Of a stretch of 26,728 nt of DNA, positions 16,210-24,445 are shown one piece after another. The notes below the pieces were generated by a model, which made no database searches, was not told the DNA's origin, and worked only from the letters and a program-made list of their open reading frames with translations. The stretch's first letter is position 1. Each line of letters begins with the position of its first letter. The stretch comes from Peptoniphilus_E sp964345555 (GTDB taxonomy: Bacteria; Bacillota; Clostridia; Tissierellales; Peptoniphilaceae). The stretch lies in contig CAYFRD010000025.1 of assembly GCA_964345555.1 (NCBI GenBank), forward strand, positions 1 through 26,728, in the 5' to 3' direction. Position numbers and translations under genes: made by a program.

Positions 16210-17406
16210 ATGCTGGGAATAGACATTGTAAGTATAGATAAAATTGATAAATTGATTAAAAAATACAAAGACAAATTTCTCCGACGAATTTTTAATGAAG
16301 ATGAAATTAATTACATAAAATCCAAAAATTACAGAGCGCAGAGTGTGGCGGGACTTTTCGCAGCTAAGGAAGCTATTTCCAAGGCGGAGGAAACCGGCAT
16401 AGGCAAATTATCCTTCAAAGACATACATATTTTCCACAAAAACTCATCACCTTATGCTGAAGTTAAAAATAGGCTTTACAAGCTATCCATATCTCACGAT
16501 GGATGTTTTGCTGTGGCTGTGGCGATGAAGCTTAAAGAACGTGCACAATTCAGAAGGAATCAGGACACTCACAAGGGTGATTACGGACGAGTTGGAATAT
16601 TTGCAGGCTCGCGGGGAATGACCGGCTCGGCTTATCTCTCCACGACTGCAGCTCTTAGAATGGGAGCAGGTCTGGTGTATAATTTTGTGCCGGAAGATAT
16701 ATTCGACATCATGTGTATAAAGTACATAGAACCCATAGTGCAAAGTGCTGAAAATATGGATTACTCCTTGGTTAAAAAACTGGACGCGGTAGCTTTGGGT
16801 ATGGGCATGGGCAAGAGCGCTCAAAGCAAAAAACTGTTTCGTGAAGTCGTAAGGTTTTCGCAAAATATGGTAATAGATGCCGATGGACTTAACATACTGT
16901 CAGAAGAGCCTGAGATTTTACTGGACAGAAGACCTTACAGTACGGTTTTGACACCGCACTTGGCGGAATTTGGCAGATTGTGTAAATTGAGTACGGAAGA
17001 AATAAAGAAAAACAAAATGGAAATAGCAAAGGACTTCTCTCGTAAATACAAAGTGGTGCTGTTGGTCAAGGGAAATCAAACGGAGATATTCTGTGAAGAT
17101 GAACTGTATATAAACAACACGGGCAATGCAGGCATGGCGACGGCAGGCAGTGGCGATGTTCTCAGCGGAATAATAGCAGCACTTCTTGCCAGAGGTTTAA
17201 GTCCCTACAGATCCGCCTGTATAGGGGCGTATATTCACGGGGCGGCAGGAGACTTGGCGGCAAGTATTTGTGGAGAGGAATCCATGATAGCCGGTGACAT
17301 CATCAATTCCATCAAGTACATAACAAAAAAATTCGACTTTACTTCCGCACAAGTGAGTGATTTAAATTCGGAGAAATTACAAAACAAAGGTGTGATACTA
17401 TGTTGA
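16210..17406 (+). CDS. Fused holo-ACP synthase (AcpS) and NAD(P)H-hydrate dehydratase (NnrD)
   Basis: 398 residues carrying two enzymes. Residues 1 to about 112 are AcpS, which moves phosphopantetheine from CoA to acyl carrier protein: MLGIDIVSID with metal-binding D5, and GLFAAKEAISKA with E54. From about 115 the protein is NnrD, which repairs hydrated NAD(P)H using ADP or ATP: KGDYGRVGIFAGSRGMTGSAYLS, DADGLNIL, LTPHLAEFGRL, and the catalytic loop AGSGDVLSGI with D316. No epimerase (NnrE) domain lies between. No stop or frameshift separates the parts, so the fusion reads as real. I use ATG 16210, six nt after GGGAAGG; ATG 16204 abuts the ribosome site. The last 7 nt overlap the endoribonuclease gene. 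Confidence 0.92.
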   Translation: MLGIDIVSIDKIDKLIKKYKDKFLRRIFNEDEINYIKSKNYRAQSVAGLFAAKEAISKAEETGIGKLSFKDIHIFHKNSSPYAEVKNRLYKLSISHDGCFAVAVAMKLKERAQFRRNQDTHKGDYGRVGIFAGSRGMTGSAYLSTTAALRMGAGLVYNFVPEDIFDIMCIKYIEPIVQSAENMDYSLVKKLDAVALGMGMGKSAQSKKLFREVVRFSQNMVIDADGLNILSEEPEILLDRRPYSTVLTPHLAEFGRLCKLSTEEIKKNKMEIAKDFSRKYKVVLLVKGNQTEIFCEDELYINNTGNAGMATAGSGDVLSGIIAALLARGLSPYRSACIGAYIHGAAGDLAASICGEESMIAGDIINSIKYITKKFDFTSAQVSDLNSEKLQNKGVILC

Positions 17407-17744
17407 TTAAGAGAGGAGATATTTACTATGCGGATCTTTCACCTGTAATAGGTTCGGAACAGGGAGGCGTTAGACCTGTGGTTGTAATACAAAACGATGT
17501 CGGCAACAAATATTCACCGACTTTGATTGTAGCATCCATCACATCGCAGATAAATAAAGCCAGACTTCCCACCCACATAAGCGTGGACTCAAAGGACGTA
17601 CCGCTGCCTAAAAATTCGGTTCTGCTCCTGGAACAGATAAGAACCATAGACAAAAAGAGATTGCGAGAACGTCTCGGTAGATTTGACAAAGACGTAATGG
17701 ATTCCGTGGACAAAGCTTTAAAAATAAGTTTAAATTTAAAATAA
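17400..17744 (+). CDS. ndoA: EndoA/MazF-type mRNA endoribonuclease
   Basis: 114 residues, close to the length and sequence pattern of Bacillus EndoA: MLIKRGDIYYADLSPVIGSE start, GGVRPVVVIQND, PTLIVASITSQI and LLEQIRTIDKKRL. R25 and T48, the catalytic pair of Bacillus MazF, are both present. It would cut single-stranded mRNA at a short site (UACAU in Bacillus). In Bacillus the gene follows acpS, alr and the antitoxin ndoAI. Here the start overlaps the end of acpS-nnrD and no antitoxin ORF lies before or after it. AAAGGTG is the likely ribosome site. Followed at 50 nt by a strong terminator. Confidence 0.93.
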   Translation: MLIKRGDIYYADLSPVIGSEQGGVRPVVVIQNDVGNKYSPTLIVASITSQINKARLPTHISVDSKDVPLPKNSVLLLEQIRTIDKKRLRERLGRFDKDVMDSVDKALKISLNLK

Positions 17745-17793
17745 TACATATTGACCCCCCATAACGGTATTTCAGATTTCAAAACATAAAATG

Positions 17794-17839
17794 AAAAGGC
17801 AAGTATTTAATTTGTGAAGGATTAAATACTTGCCTTTTT
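17794..17839 (+). terminator. Strong terminator after ndoA
   Basis: An 18-bp perfect stem: the arm at 17794-17811 (AAAAGGCAAGTATTTAAT) and its complement at 17821-17838, with a 9-nt loop and T-rich 3' side (CCTTTTTG). The A-rich 5' side makes it usable on both strands. Confidence 0.9.
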
Positions 17840-17876
17840 GTTGAAAAAAGAATGCCAAGAAATTTCACGATTTCCC

Positions 17877-17911
17877 TTAGGGCGATCGCCTGCGTCCGTA
17901 CGGGAGTATTT
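17877..17911. repeat. Possible decayed copy of the GTAGGGGCG hairpin repeat
   Basis: TTAGGGCGATCGCCTGCG followed by TCCGTACGGG resembles the left half of the repeat family at 23965-24224. It contains a perfect 10-bp palindrome GGCGATCGCC (17881-17890); a second palindrome TGTTTAAACA lies at 17911-17920. The rest of the 17745-18022 spacer holds only the ndoA terminator and a TATAAT at 17989-17994 that may serve the next gene. Confidence 0.35.
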
Positions 17912-18022
17912 GTTTAAACACATTCAAATTATATTCAGGGCTCTTTTGCCAGGTCCATTTTACTGTATAAAAAAAATTTTTTTCATAGTATAATTAAATT
18001 ATATTACAAATAAGGAGATCAT

Positions 18023-20098
18023 ATGTATACAAAACAAAGAAATAAAATCTACTTGGTATTGATATTGGTATCAATATTGTTTTCCCTGTATTTTTTAACG
18101 GGGAGATACAAGGCGGAACTTGTATATAGAAATTACGAAATAGTTGCAGACTACAGTGAGTTTTCAAAACTAGGTTATATAAGGGGCGAAACACCTGTGG
18201 AATACTTTACAAAGTTAAAGGACAACGGACTAACCACAGTATCTTTTAACGAATTGACAATAGCTTCCATGAAATCACTTCCCGGATATGAAATTCAAAC
18301 TGAGATAATAGGCAACGACCTGTTGGTCAAGGGTGATAAAAAATACTTGGACATCATCATAAAGGGACTGGAAACTTTAAAGGACAGGAGAAATATAGAG
18401 GTCCTCGGAGAAGATGAGATATTGATCGAGGGTAAACCCGGAGATCTTGTCACATACGACACGCAAGCCTATGACATCACCAAGAGTTTGCTGGGCAAAG
18501 CAGGCATGAAAGGCTCAATACTGGAGTATGTGGGATTGGGATACGATGAAGAAGCCGTTGAAGAGATAAAGTCCATTGACGGAATAGATGTGATGATAAG
18601 GCCTGTGTATCTGCCAAGTGTTCAGGACGCAAGAAGCACCATGGAGAGATTTATATCCAACTTGGAAGAATTAAATCCTGATCAAAGTTACATTATTTTT
18701 TCAGGAAAAGAATTTTATAAAAATACTGAAGATGATACCGATATAAAGAAAGACTTCACAGATTACATCACGGAAAACAACATAGCCTTGGGACTTGTGG
18801 AAGCGCCGAATCAAAGAGGACACTTGGGAATAGACGGTATAGACTCCGTGATTAAAAAAGACGAAGTCAAAAAACTGAGAGCTTTTACCACGTGGGATTA
18901 TCTTGCATCGCAATACGACTACGAAATTCCCTTCCACGGGGCGGGACAGGAACTGGCAAATGTGTACTACAGAGCTATTTCCGAAAGAAATATTACTGTG
19001 GTATTTTTAGCTCCCTTCGTCAAATCTCAAAGAGTTATCACAGATCCGCAGCTTTATGGCAACGTGCTTTCATCCCTTCAAACAAGAATGCAAGATAAAG
19101 GTTACACTCTCGGAGATGCGCAGCCCATGGGTAGCTGGAATGTAAATTCTCTGTACAAAGTACCTGTGGCACTGGGTTCTGTAGCGGCATCCGTTTTATT
19201 GCTGAACATGGTATTTAACGTACCGAACATTTTATCACTGCTCATACTTGCGGCAGGAGCGGCATTAAGTGTATTATTTTTTGTTCTGGGCAAAATGGAG
19301 TCTACAGGCAATATACTCTTCAACTTAAATTCCATAGTGGTTTTTCCGCTGATTTCAATTTGCTACATACTTGAGAATTATAAATCAATACTCCTTTCAA
19401 AAAAGGATGCAAGATTGGGCAAGATATTTTTCAGAGGAGCGGCGGTGCTATTGATAGCCATATTGATAACCATGGTGGGAGCATTGCACGAAGTATCCTT
19501 TATGAGCGGAACCAATTATCTTGTGGAATTGAATATATTCAGAGGAGTGAAAATTTCACAACTTCTTCCCTTGCTGTTGTCTATGTTCATCTACACTGCA
19601 TATATAGGATTTAACAGAGAGCCGGAAGAGGGCACAAGACTCGACATAAGAGAAATAAAAGATATTTTGATGGTAGATGTAAAAATTTGGCATGCGGCTT
19701 TAGGCGCTATGATGTTGGTAGTATTGGCACTGTTCATACTCAGGGGCGGCAATTCCAATATTGAAGTACCAAAGGTCGAATTGCTCATAAGAAACATCAT
19801 GGAGCAATACCTGCCGGCAAGACCGAGAACCAAGAGCATAATTGCAGGTTATCCTGCGATAATGCTGATGATATATGTCGCCTATAAAAATAGAGCACAG
19901 GCAGCGGGTATAGTACTGACCATTCTTGCCACAATAGGAATGGCGAACATAGTAAACACATTTTCACACATAAGGACACCCTTGAAGATATCTCTTATGA
20001 GAGTGGGTACGGAATATGTCGTAGCTCTGATAATATCTTTAATAGTCTTGATAATTGCCGACCTGATCAGAAAGGGGTACGAAAAGTACATTGAGTAA
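18023..20098 (+). CDS. DUF5693 family membrane protein (cell-wall polymer cluster)
   Basis: 691 residues. One N-terminal transmembrane segment (about 9-27), an extracellular domain of roughly 350 residues (about 30-375), then a C-terminal block of about nine to ten membrane segments (about 380-685). No enzyme motif that I can name. The family regularly sits beside csaB and WecG/TagA genes in Firmicutes, as here: the csaB start overlaps its stop by 8 nt. The large outside domain plus polytopic membrane part would suit transfer, polymerisation or attachment of secondary cell-wall polymer, but that is inference. AAGGAGAT precedes the ATG. First gene of a four-gene run ending in transketolase. 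Confidence 0.8.
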   Translation: MYTKQRNKIYLVLILVSILFSLYFLTGRYKAELVYRNYEIVADYSEFSKLGYIRGETPVEYFTKLKDNGLTTVSFNELTIASMKSLPGYEIQTEIIGNDLLVKGDKKYLDIIIKGLETLKDRRNIEVLGEDEILIEGKPGDLVTYDTQAYDITKSLLGKAGMKGSILEYVGLGYDEEAVEEIKSIDGIDVMIRPVYLPSVQDARSTMERFISNLEELNPDQSYIIFSGKEFYKNTEDDTDIKKDFTDYITENNIALGLVEAPNQRGHLGIDGIDSVIKKDEVKKLRAFTTWDYLASQYDYEIPFHGAGQELANVYYRAISERNITVVFLAPFVKSQRVITDPQLYGNVLSSLQTRMQDKGYTLGDAQPMGSWNVNSLYKVPVALGSVAASVLLLNMVFNVPNILSLLILAAGAALSVLFFVLGKMESTGNILFNLNSIVVFPLISICYILENYKSILLSKKDARLGKIFFRGAAVLLIAILITMVGALHEVSFMSGTNYLVELNIFRGVKISQLLPLLLSMFIYTAYIGFNREPEEGTRLDIREIKDILMVDVKIWHAALGAMMLVVLALFILRGGNSNIEVPKVELLIRNIMEQYLPARPRTKSIIAGYPAIMLMIYVAYKNRAQAAGIVLTILATIGMANIVNTFSHIRTPLKISLMRVGTEYVVALIISLIVLIIADLIRKGYEKYIE

Positions 20099-21194
20099 GA
20101 GGATACTGGTATCGGGTTACTACGGATACAACAACATAGGAGACGAGGCGATACTCAAAGGATTGGTTGACGGAATAACATCTATCTCCGATGTGCAACC
20201 CGTCGTATTGTCTAAAAACCCCGATTGGACTACAACTAAATATCAAGTGAAAAGTGCGGACAGATCCAACTTGTTCACTATAATAAGAGAGATAAAAAAA
20301 GCCGATATGGTTTTGTCCGGCGGAGGGTCGCTGCTTCAAGACGTGACCAGTAAAAAATCAATTCTATACTACTTGGGCATATTGTTTTTGGGACTTCTCT
20401 TTAAAAAGAAGACCATGATATATTCCCAAGGTATAGGACCCATAAAACTGAAAAGAAACAGGATTCTTACCAAGCATATTCTCTCCAAAGTGGATTTCAT
20501 AAACGTCAGGGATAATCAATCCCATAGGGAACTAAAAGAATTGGGAATAGATAGAGAAGTGCTTGTGACCACGGACACCGTCTTCGGAATCAAAAAAGTA
20601 GATTCCGAAAAGGGCAGGCAGATCCTCAATTCCATAGGAGTGCCGGAATACAGGACAAATATATGCCTATGTATTATGAATTGGAAAAATTACGGAACGC
20701 AAACCGTGGACAAAATTTCAACACTTATAGAGAAGATTTTCAAAGAAAGACACGATGTCAACATTATCCTGGTGCCTTTCTTTTACCATGTTGACCTGGA
20801 AATTCAGAAGAAGATATACAACAGGCTGTCCTATGTATTCGATCACCTTTACATAGTTGAAGACTACCTTCATGTAAATGAATACTTGTCTCTGATATCC
20901 AATATGGACCTGATGGTATCCATGAGACTTCACGGACTTATATTCGCTACTCTCACAGGAGCTTATCCCATAGGCATAAGCTATGATCCCAAGATAGACG
21001 GATTTATAAAAGAATTGGACAGAGTTCAGAGATACTATGTGGAGGACTTTGACGAAACCGCATTGGCGGAAGAAGTGCTACGATCTCTTGACAATTTGGA
21101 TGCATTAAAAGAGGATACAAAATCCCATTTAGATAAATTTTACAAATTGACATCCATGCATAACGAAGCCGTTTTAAAAGTTTTAGATAAGTAG
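20091..21194 (+). CDS. csaB: Polysaccharide pyruvyl transferase CsaB
   Basis: 367 residues. Transfers a pyruvate ketal from phosphoenolpyruvate to ManNAc of secondary cell-wall polymer, the mark that SLH domains bind. Seen: N-terminal GYYGYNNIGDEAIL (about residues 9-22), VLSGGGSLLQDVTS (about 75-88), YSQGIGPI, DNQSHRELKELGI, and the C-terminal MRLHGLIFA with the conserved His. The start is a TTG inside the end of the DUF5693 gene, with a GGGG further upstream than usual, so translation may be coupled. The SLH protein 3 kb downstream is a plausible client of the product. Confidence 0.92.
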   Translation: MSKRILVSGYYGYNNIGDEAILKGLVDGITSISDVQPVVLSKNPDWTTTKYQVKSADRSNLFTIIREIKKADMVLSGGGSLLQDVTSKKSILYYLGILFLGLLFKKKTMIYSQGIGPIKLKRNRILTKHILSKVDFINVRDNQSHRELKELGIDREVLVTTDTVFGIKKVDSEKGRQILNSIGVPEYRTNICLCIMNWKNYGTQTVDKISTLIEKIFKERHDVNIILVPFFYHVDLEIQKKIYNRLSYVFDHLYIVEDYLHVNEYLSLISNMDLMVSMRLHGLIFATLTGAYPIGISYDPKIDGFIKELDRVQRYYVEDFDETALAEEVLRSLDNLDALKEDTKSHLDKFYKLTSMHNEAVLKVLDK

Positions 21195-21203
21195 GAGGCA
21201 GTT

Positions 21204-21971
21204 ATGGAAAAAATCAGTATTTTCGGAGCGAATGTACTTAACATCGATTTTTCTGAAGCGGTGAACATGGTTAGGGAACTTTTAAAAGAGGATAAGTTTC
21301 ATTACATAGTGACCCCCAACACGGAGATAGTGTATGATGCAAAGGACAATCCGAGAATCTTAAATATAATCAATTCCGCAGATATGAGCATTGCTGACGG
21401 TATAGGACTGGTCTACGGTTCAAAAATAAGAAAAAAACCGTTAAAGGAACGAGTCACCGGTTTTGATCTGTCCATGGAGATACTTAATATCTGTGAAGAT
21501 GAGGGATATTCCCTGTACCTATTGGGCACAAAGCCCGACATAGTAAAACGTGCCTATGAAAATTTAAAGTCACAAAGACCGCAGTTAAAAATTGCGGGAT
21601 ACAATGACGGATTTTTCAAAGGGGCGCATATCGGTCATGAGGGACACGAAGAAGAACAGCGTGTAATCGAGGAGATAAACAGATTAAAGCCGGATGCTAT
21701 ATTTTTGGGATTGGGATATCCCAAGCAGGAGATATGGATAGACACACACAAAGATAAACTCAATACCCGGCTCATAATAGGAAATGGTGGAGTTATAGAC
21801 ATCATAGCAGGAGATGCGAAAAGAGCACCGGATATATTCATAAAGTTGAATCTTGAGTGGTTTTACCGATTGATCAGTGATCCCTCGAGGATAAAAAGGC
21901 AGGCAGCCATACCGAAATTTTTGATAAGCGTGTTGTTGGATAAAAATTCTGTAAAAGTCAAGGAGGATTAA
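21204..21971 (+). CDS. WecG/TagA/CpsF family glycosyltransferase
   Basis: 255 residues. The family transfers ManNAc (TagA) or ManNAcA (WecG) to GlcNAc-diphosphoundecaprenol on the inner membrane face. Seen: TPNTEIVYDAKDNP with the Thr/Asn pocket, ADGIGLVYGSKI with the catalytic Asp, RVTGFDLSMEIL, LLGTKPDIVKRA, FLGLGYPKQEIWI and GNGGVIDIIAGDAKRAP. Its place directly after csaB fits synthesis of the ManNAc-containing repeat that CsaB then pyruvylates. AGGAGG lies 7 nt before the ATG. The transketolase start is 1 nt past its stop codon. Confidence 0.92.
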   Translation: MEKISIFGANVLNIDFSEAVNMVRELLKEDKFHYIVTPNTEIVYDAKDNPRILNIINSADMSIADGIGLVYGSKIRKKPLKERVTGFDLSMEILNICEDEGYSLYLLGTKPDIVKRAYENLKSQRPQLKIAGYNDGFFKGAHIGHEGHEEEQRVIEEINRLKPDAIFLGLGYPKQEIWIDTHKDKLNTRLIIGNGGVIDIIAGDAKRAPDIFIKLNLEWFYRLISDPSRIKRQAAIPKFLISVLLDKNSVKVKED

Positions 21972-21972
21972 A

Positions 21973-23913
21973 TTGAACATAGAACAAAAAAGCGTCAATG
22001 CTTTGAGAATGCTTTCCATTGATCAAATTCAAAAGGCAAATTCCGGACACCCGGGACTGCCCTTGGGAGCGGCACCCATGGCATACGCTCTCTGGAAAAA
22101 GATGAAGAAAAACCCCAAGGATCCCAAGTGGATCAACAGAGACAGATTTATACTATCTGCCGGACACGGTTCTGCACTTCTGTATTCACTGCTTCATCTC
22201 TTCGGATACGGACTTACCATTGAAGACTTGAAGAATTTCAGACAGTTGGGTTCTTTGACACCGGGTCACCCCGAATACGGACACACTGTAGGAGTTGAAG
22301 CAACTACAGGACCCTTGGGACAGGGCATATCAATGGCGGTGGGCATGGCGATGGCGGAAGAACATTTAGCTGCTCTCTACAACAAGGAGTACGACATCAT
22401 TGACCACTACACATATGCAATCTGCGGTGATGGCGACCTGATGGAAGGAATATCCAACGAAGCATCATCTCTTGCAGGTACACTTGCACTTAAAAAACTC
22501 ATAGTGCTTTACGATTCGAACAGCATCACCATAGAAGGATCCACGGACTTGGCATTTAGAGAAGATGTCTGCGCAAGATACCAAGCATTGGGTTGGAACA
22601 CATTGGAAGTGGAAGACGGGAACGACATTGAAGCAATATTAAAGGCCATAGATGAAGCTAAAGAAAATTCCGACAAACCCACACTTATAAAGATAACTAC
22701 ACAAATCGGTTACGGGTCACCTAGAGCAGGCAGTGCAAAGGCACACGGTGAACCGTTAGGAGATGACATGGCAAAGACCAGAGAATTCTACGGGTTCAGC
22801 GAAGAAACCTTCGCAGTGGATGAAGATGTCTATGCACACTTTGCGGATTTGAATAAAGATGCCATATTTGAATACGAAATGGATAAAAGAGTTGAAAAGC
22901 TCTATGCAGATAAATATCCCGCAGAATACAAAAAGTTGACAGATTCTTTTGAAAATAAATTCGATATAGTCTTAGATGAAGAGTATTACAAAACCGACAA
23001 GGACATGGCGACACGTGCATCGTCGGGAGAAGCTCTGAACAGAATTGCACAAAAATGCAATTTGTTGTTCGGTGGCAGTGCAGACCTTGCGCCCTCTAAC
23101 AAATCAAATATGAAAGACAAGGGTAATTTCAGTGCAGAGGACAGAGCAGGTGCAAATATCAACTTTGGCATAAGAGAGCATGCCATGGGTGCAATATTAA
23201 ACGGAATACTTCTCCATGGCGGACTTAAAGCATACGGTGCAACATTTTTAATTTTCTCGGACTATTTAAAACCCGCTTTAAGACTTTCAGCATTACAAAA
23301 GTTGCCGGCGATTTATATACTCACTCATGACTCTGTGGGAGTGGGCGAAGACGGGCCTACACATCAGCCTATTGAACAACTGGCTATGCTCAGATCAATC
23401 CCGGGTAATGTGGTATTTAGGCCGGCGGATTTCCTCGAAGCTGCAGTAGGCTGGGAAGTCGCATTTAAATCTAAGGACAGACCGGTATGTCTGGCACTGT
23501 CAAGACAGACACTTCCAAACCTTGAAAACTCATCAAAGGATGCAGCAAAGGGAGCCTACATTATCAAGCAGGAAACATCACAACTGGAAAAAATAATCAT
23601 ATCCACAGGGTCGGAAGTATCCCTGGCGGTAGAAGCGGCTAAGGACATGGAAGATGTCAGAGTAATAAGCATGCCTTCAAGAGAACTCTTTGAGGAACAA
23701 TCACAAGAATATATAGAAGAAGTGCTTCCTGCGAACTGTGAAAAAAGATTGGTGGTAGAAGCGGCAAGCTCCTTCGGCTGGGGCAAATATGCAGGACTCA
23801 AGGGTAAAATTCTAAGCATAGATAAATTTGGCACCTCCGGTAAAGGCTCTGATGTATTTGAACACTTCGGCATAAATGTCACAAATATCAAAAAACTAAT
23901 AAGTGAAATGTAA
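21973..23913 (+). CDS. tkt: Transketolase
   Basis: 646 residues, slightly short of the usual 655-665. Moves two-carbon ketol units between sugar phosphates in the non-oxidative pentose phosphate pathway, with thiamine diphosphate. Seen: HPGLPLGAAPMAYALW, DRFILSAGHGSALLYSLLH, GHPEYGHTVGVEATTGPLGQG, the ThDP motif GDGDLMEGISNEASS ending in YDSNS, then in the pyrimidine domain FGGSADLAPSN, NFGIREHAMGAI and HDSVGVGEDGPTHQPIEQ. TTG start with AGGAGG 6 nt upstream. It follows the glycosyltransferase with no spacer, so it is probably made from the cell-wall polymer transcript. The repeat hairpin at 23970-23990 with a T-rich tail may end that transcript. Confidence 0.95.
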   Translation: MNIEQKSVNALRMLSIDQIQKANSGHPGLPLGAAPMAYALWKKMKKNPKDPKWINRDRFILSAGHGSALLYSLLHLFGYGLTIEDLKNFRQLGSLTPGHPEYGHTVGVEATTGPLGQGISMAVGMAMAEEHLAALYNKEYDIIDHYTYAICGDGDLMEGISNEASSLAGTLALKKLIVLYDSNSITIEGSTDLAFREDVCARYQALGWNTLEVEDGNDIEAILKAIDEAKENSDKPTLIKITTQIGYGSPRAGSAKAHGEPLGDDMAKTREFYGFSEETFAVDEDVYAHFADLNKDAIFEYEMDKRVEKLYADKYPAEYKKLTDSFENKFDIVLDEEYYKTDKDMATRASSGEALNRIAQKCNLLFGGSADLAPSNKSNMKDKGNFSAEDRAGANINFGIREHAMGAILNGILLHGGLKAYGATFLIFSDYLKPALRLSALQKLPAIYILTHDSVGVGEDGPTHQPIEQLAMLRSIPGNVVFRPADFLEAAVGWEVAFKSKDRPVCLALSRQTLPNLENSSKDAAKGAYIIKQETSQLEKIIISTGSEVSLAVEAAKDMEDVRVISMPSRELFEEQSQEYIEEVLPANCEKRLVVEAASSFGWGKYAGLKGKILSIDKFGTSGKGSDVFEHFGINVTNIKKLISEM

Positions 23914-23964
23914 GCTATATTTAATTTCAAAGTTAATGAAGATAAAATATTTGTATTTATGTTT

Positions 23965-24000
23965 TTGTAGGGCGGATGTTATATCCGCCCATTGTATTTT
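23965..24000 (+). repeat. Hairpin repeat, copy 1 (also possible tkt terminator)
   Basis: TTGTA, then GGGCGGAT (23970-23977) pairing perfectly with ATCCGCCC (23983-23990), then ATTGTATTTT. The most intact of three related copies; such TGTAGGGGCG hairpins are scattered between genes in many clostridial genomes. Confidence 0.75.
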
Positions 24001-24088
24001 TTATTCAGGTTTTATGCAGAATTGAGGATATAATTCAGGACGATGAGGGCATTGTCCACTACTTTTTGTTATTGGATATATTCCGATT

Positions 24089-24127
24089 TTGTAGGGGCGG
24101 TCGACAACGTATGACCATTGTATTTAT
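24089..24127 (+). repeat. Hairpin repeat, copy 2 (degenerate)
   Basis: TTGTAGGGGCGGTC at the left, GACCATTGTATTT at the right; only GGTC/GACC still pairs. Flanking sequence matches copy 1, the middle does not. Confidence 0.65.
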
Positions 24128-24187
24128 TTGGAATATAATACAGTAGATGAAGACATCATTCCATATCTTTTCAAATTTAATTCATTA

Positions 24188-24224
24188 TGTAGGGGAGGTC
24201 GCCCACACCCGCCCGCTGTATTTC
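24188..24224 (+). repeat. Hairpin repeat, copy 3 (degenerate)
   Basis: TGTAGGGGAGGTCGCCC at the left and CCGCCCGCTGTATTT at the right. Same borders as copies 1 and 2, with arms scrambled so pairing is poor. TGTAGG occurs at 23966, 24090 and 24188, spacing 124 and 98 nt. Confidence 0.6.
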
Positions 24225-24269
24225 ATATAAATAATAAAAATAAAAAAATTTTAATAATAAATTTTGAGT

Positions 24270-24298
24270 AAGCTATGGATATCTTATAGCTTATTTTT
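24270..24298 (+). terminator. Weak terminator-like hairpin upstream of the SLH gene
   Basis: AAGCTAT (24270-24276) pairs with ATAGCTT (24286-24292), followed by ATTTTTAT. It could end read-through from the tkt operon. The 23914-24445 spacer holds this, the three repeats and the AT tract, and no gene. Confidence 0.4.
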
Positions 24299-24376
24299 AT
24301 GCGAAACACATTGATATATAAATTGTACATTAAAAAAACATTTAAAAATTTTCGATAAAAGCATTGATAAACTTTC

Positions 24377-24398
24377 ATATATATATATATATATATAT
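24377..24398. repeat. (AT)11 dinucleotide tract upstream of the SLH gene
   Basis: Eleven uninterrupted AT units about 50 nt before the start codon. TTGATA (24364-24369) lies 7 nt upstream and could be a -35, with TATATA inside the tract or TATTAT (24396-24401) at its end as -10. The tract would then set the promoter spacing, the arrangement used for on/off switching of hif fimbrial genes in Haemophilus influenzae. Confidence 0.7.
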
Positions 24399-24445
24399 TA
24401 TATCCATATATACAAAACTAATGCACTTATCGAAAGGAGAACGAT

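Noticed and set aside
23965..24224. The three spaced repeats as a CRISPR array
   Set aside because: Repeats are degenerate, spacing is uneven (124 and 98 nt) and far above CRISPR spacer length, and there are no cas genes.
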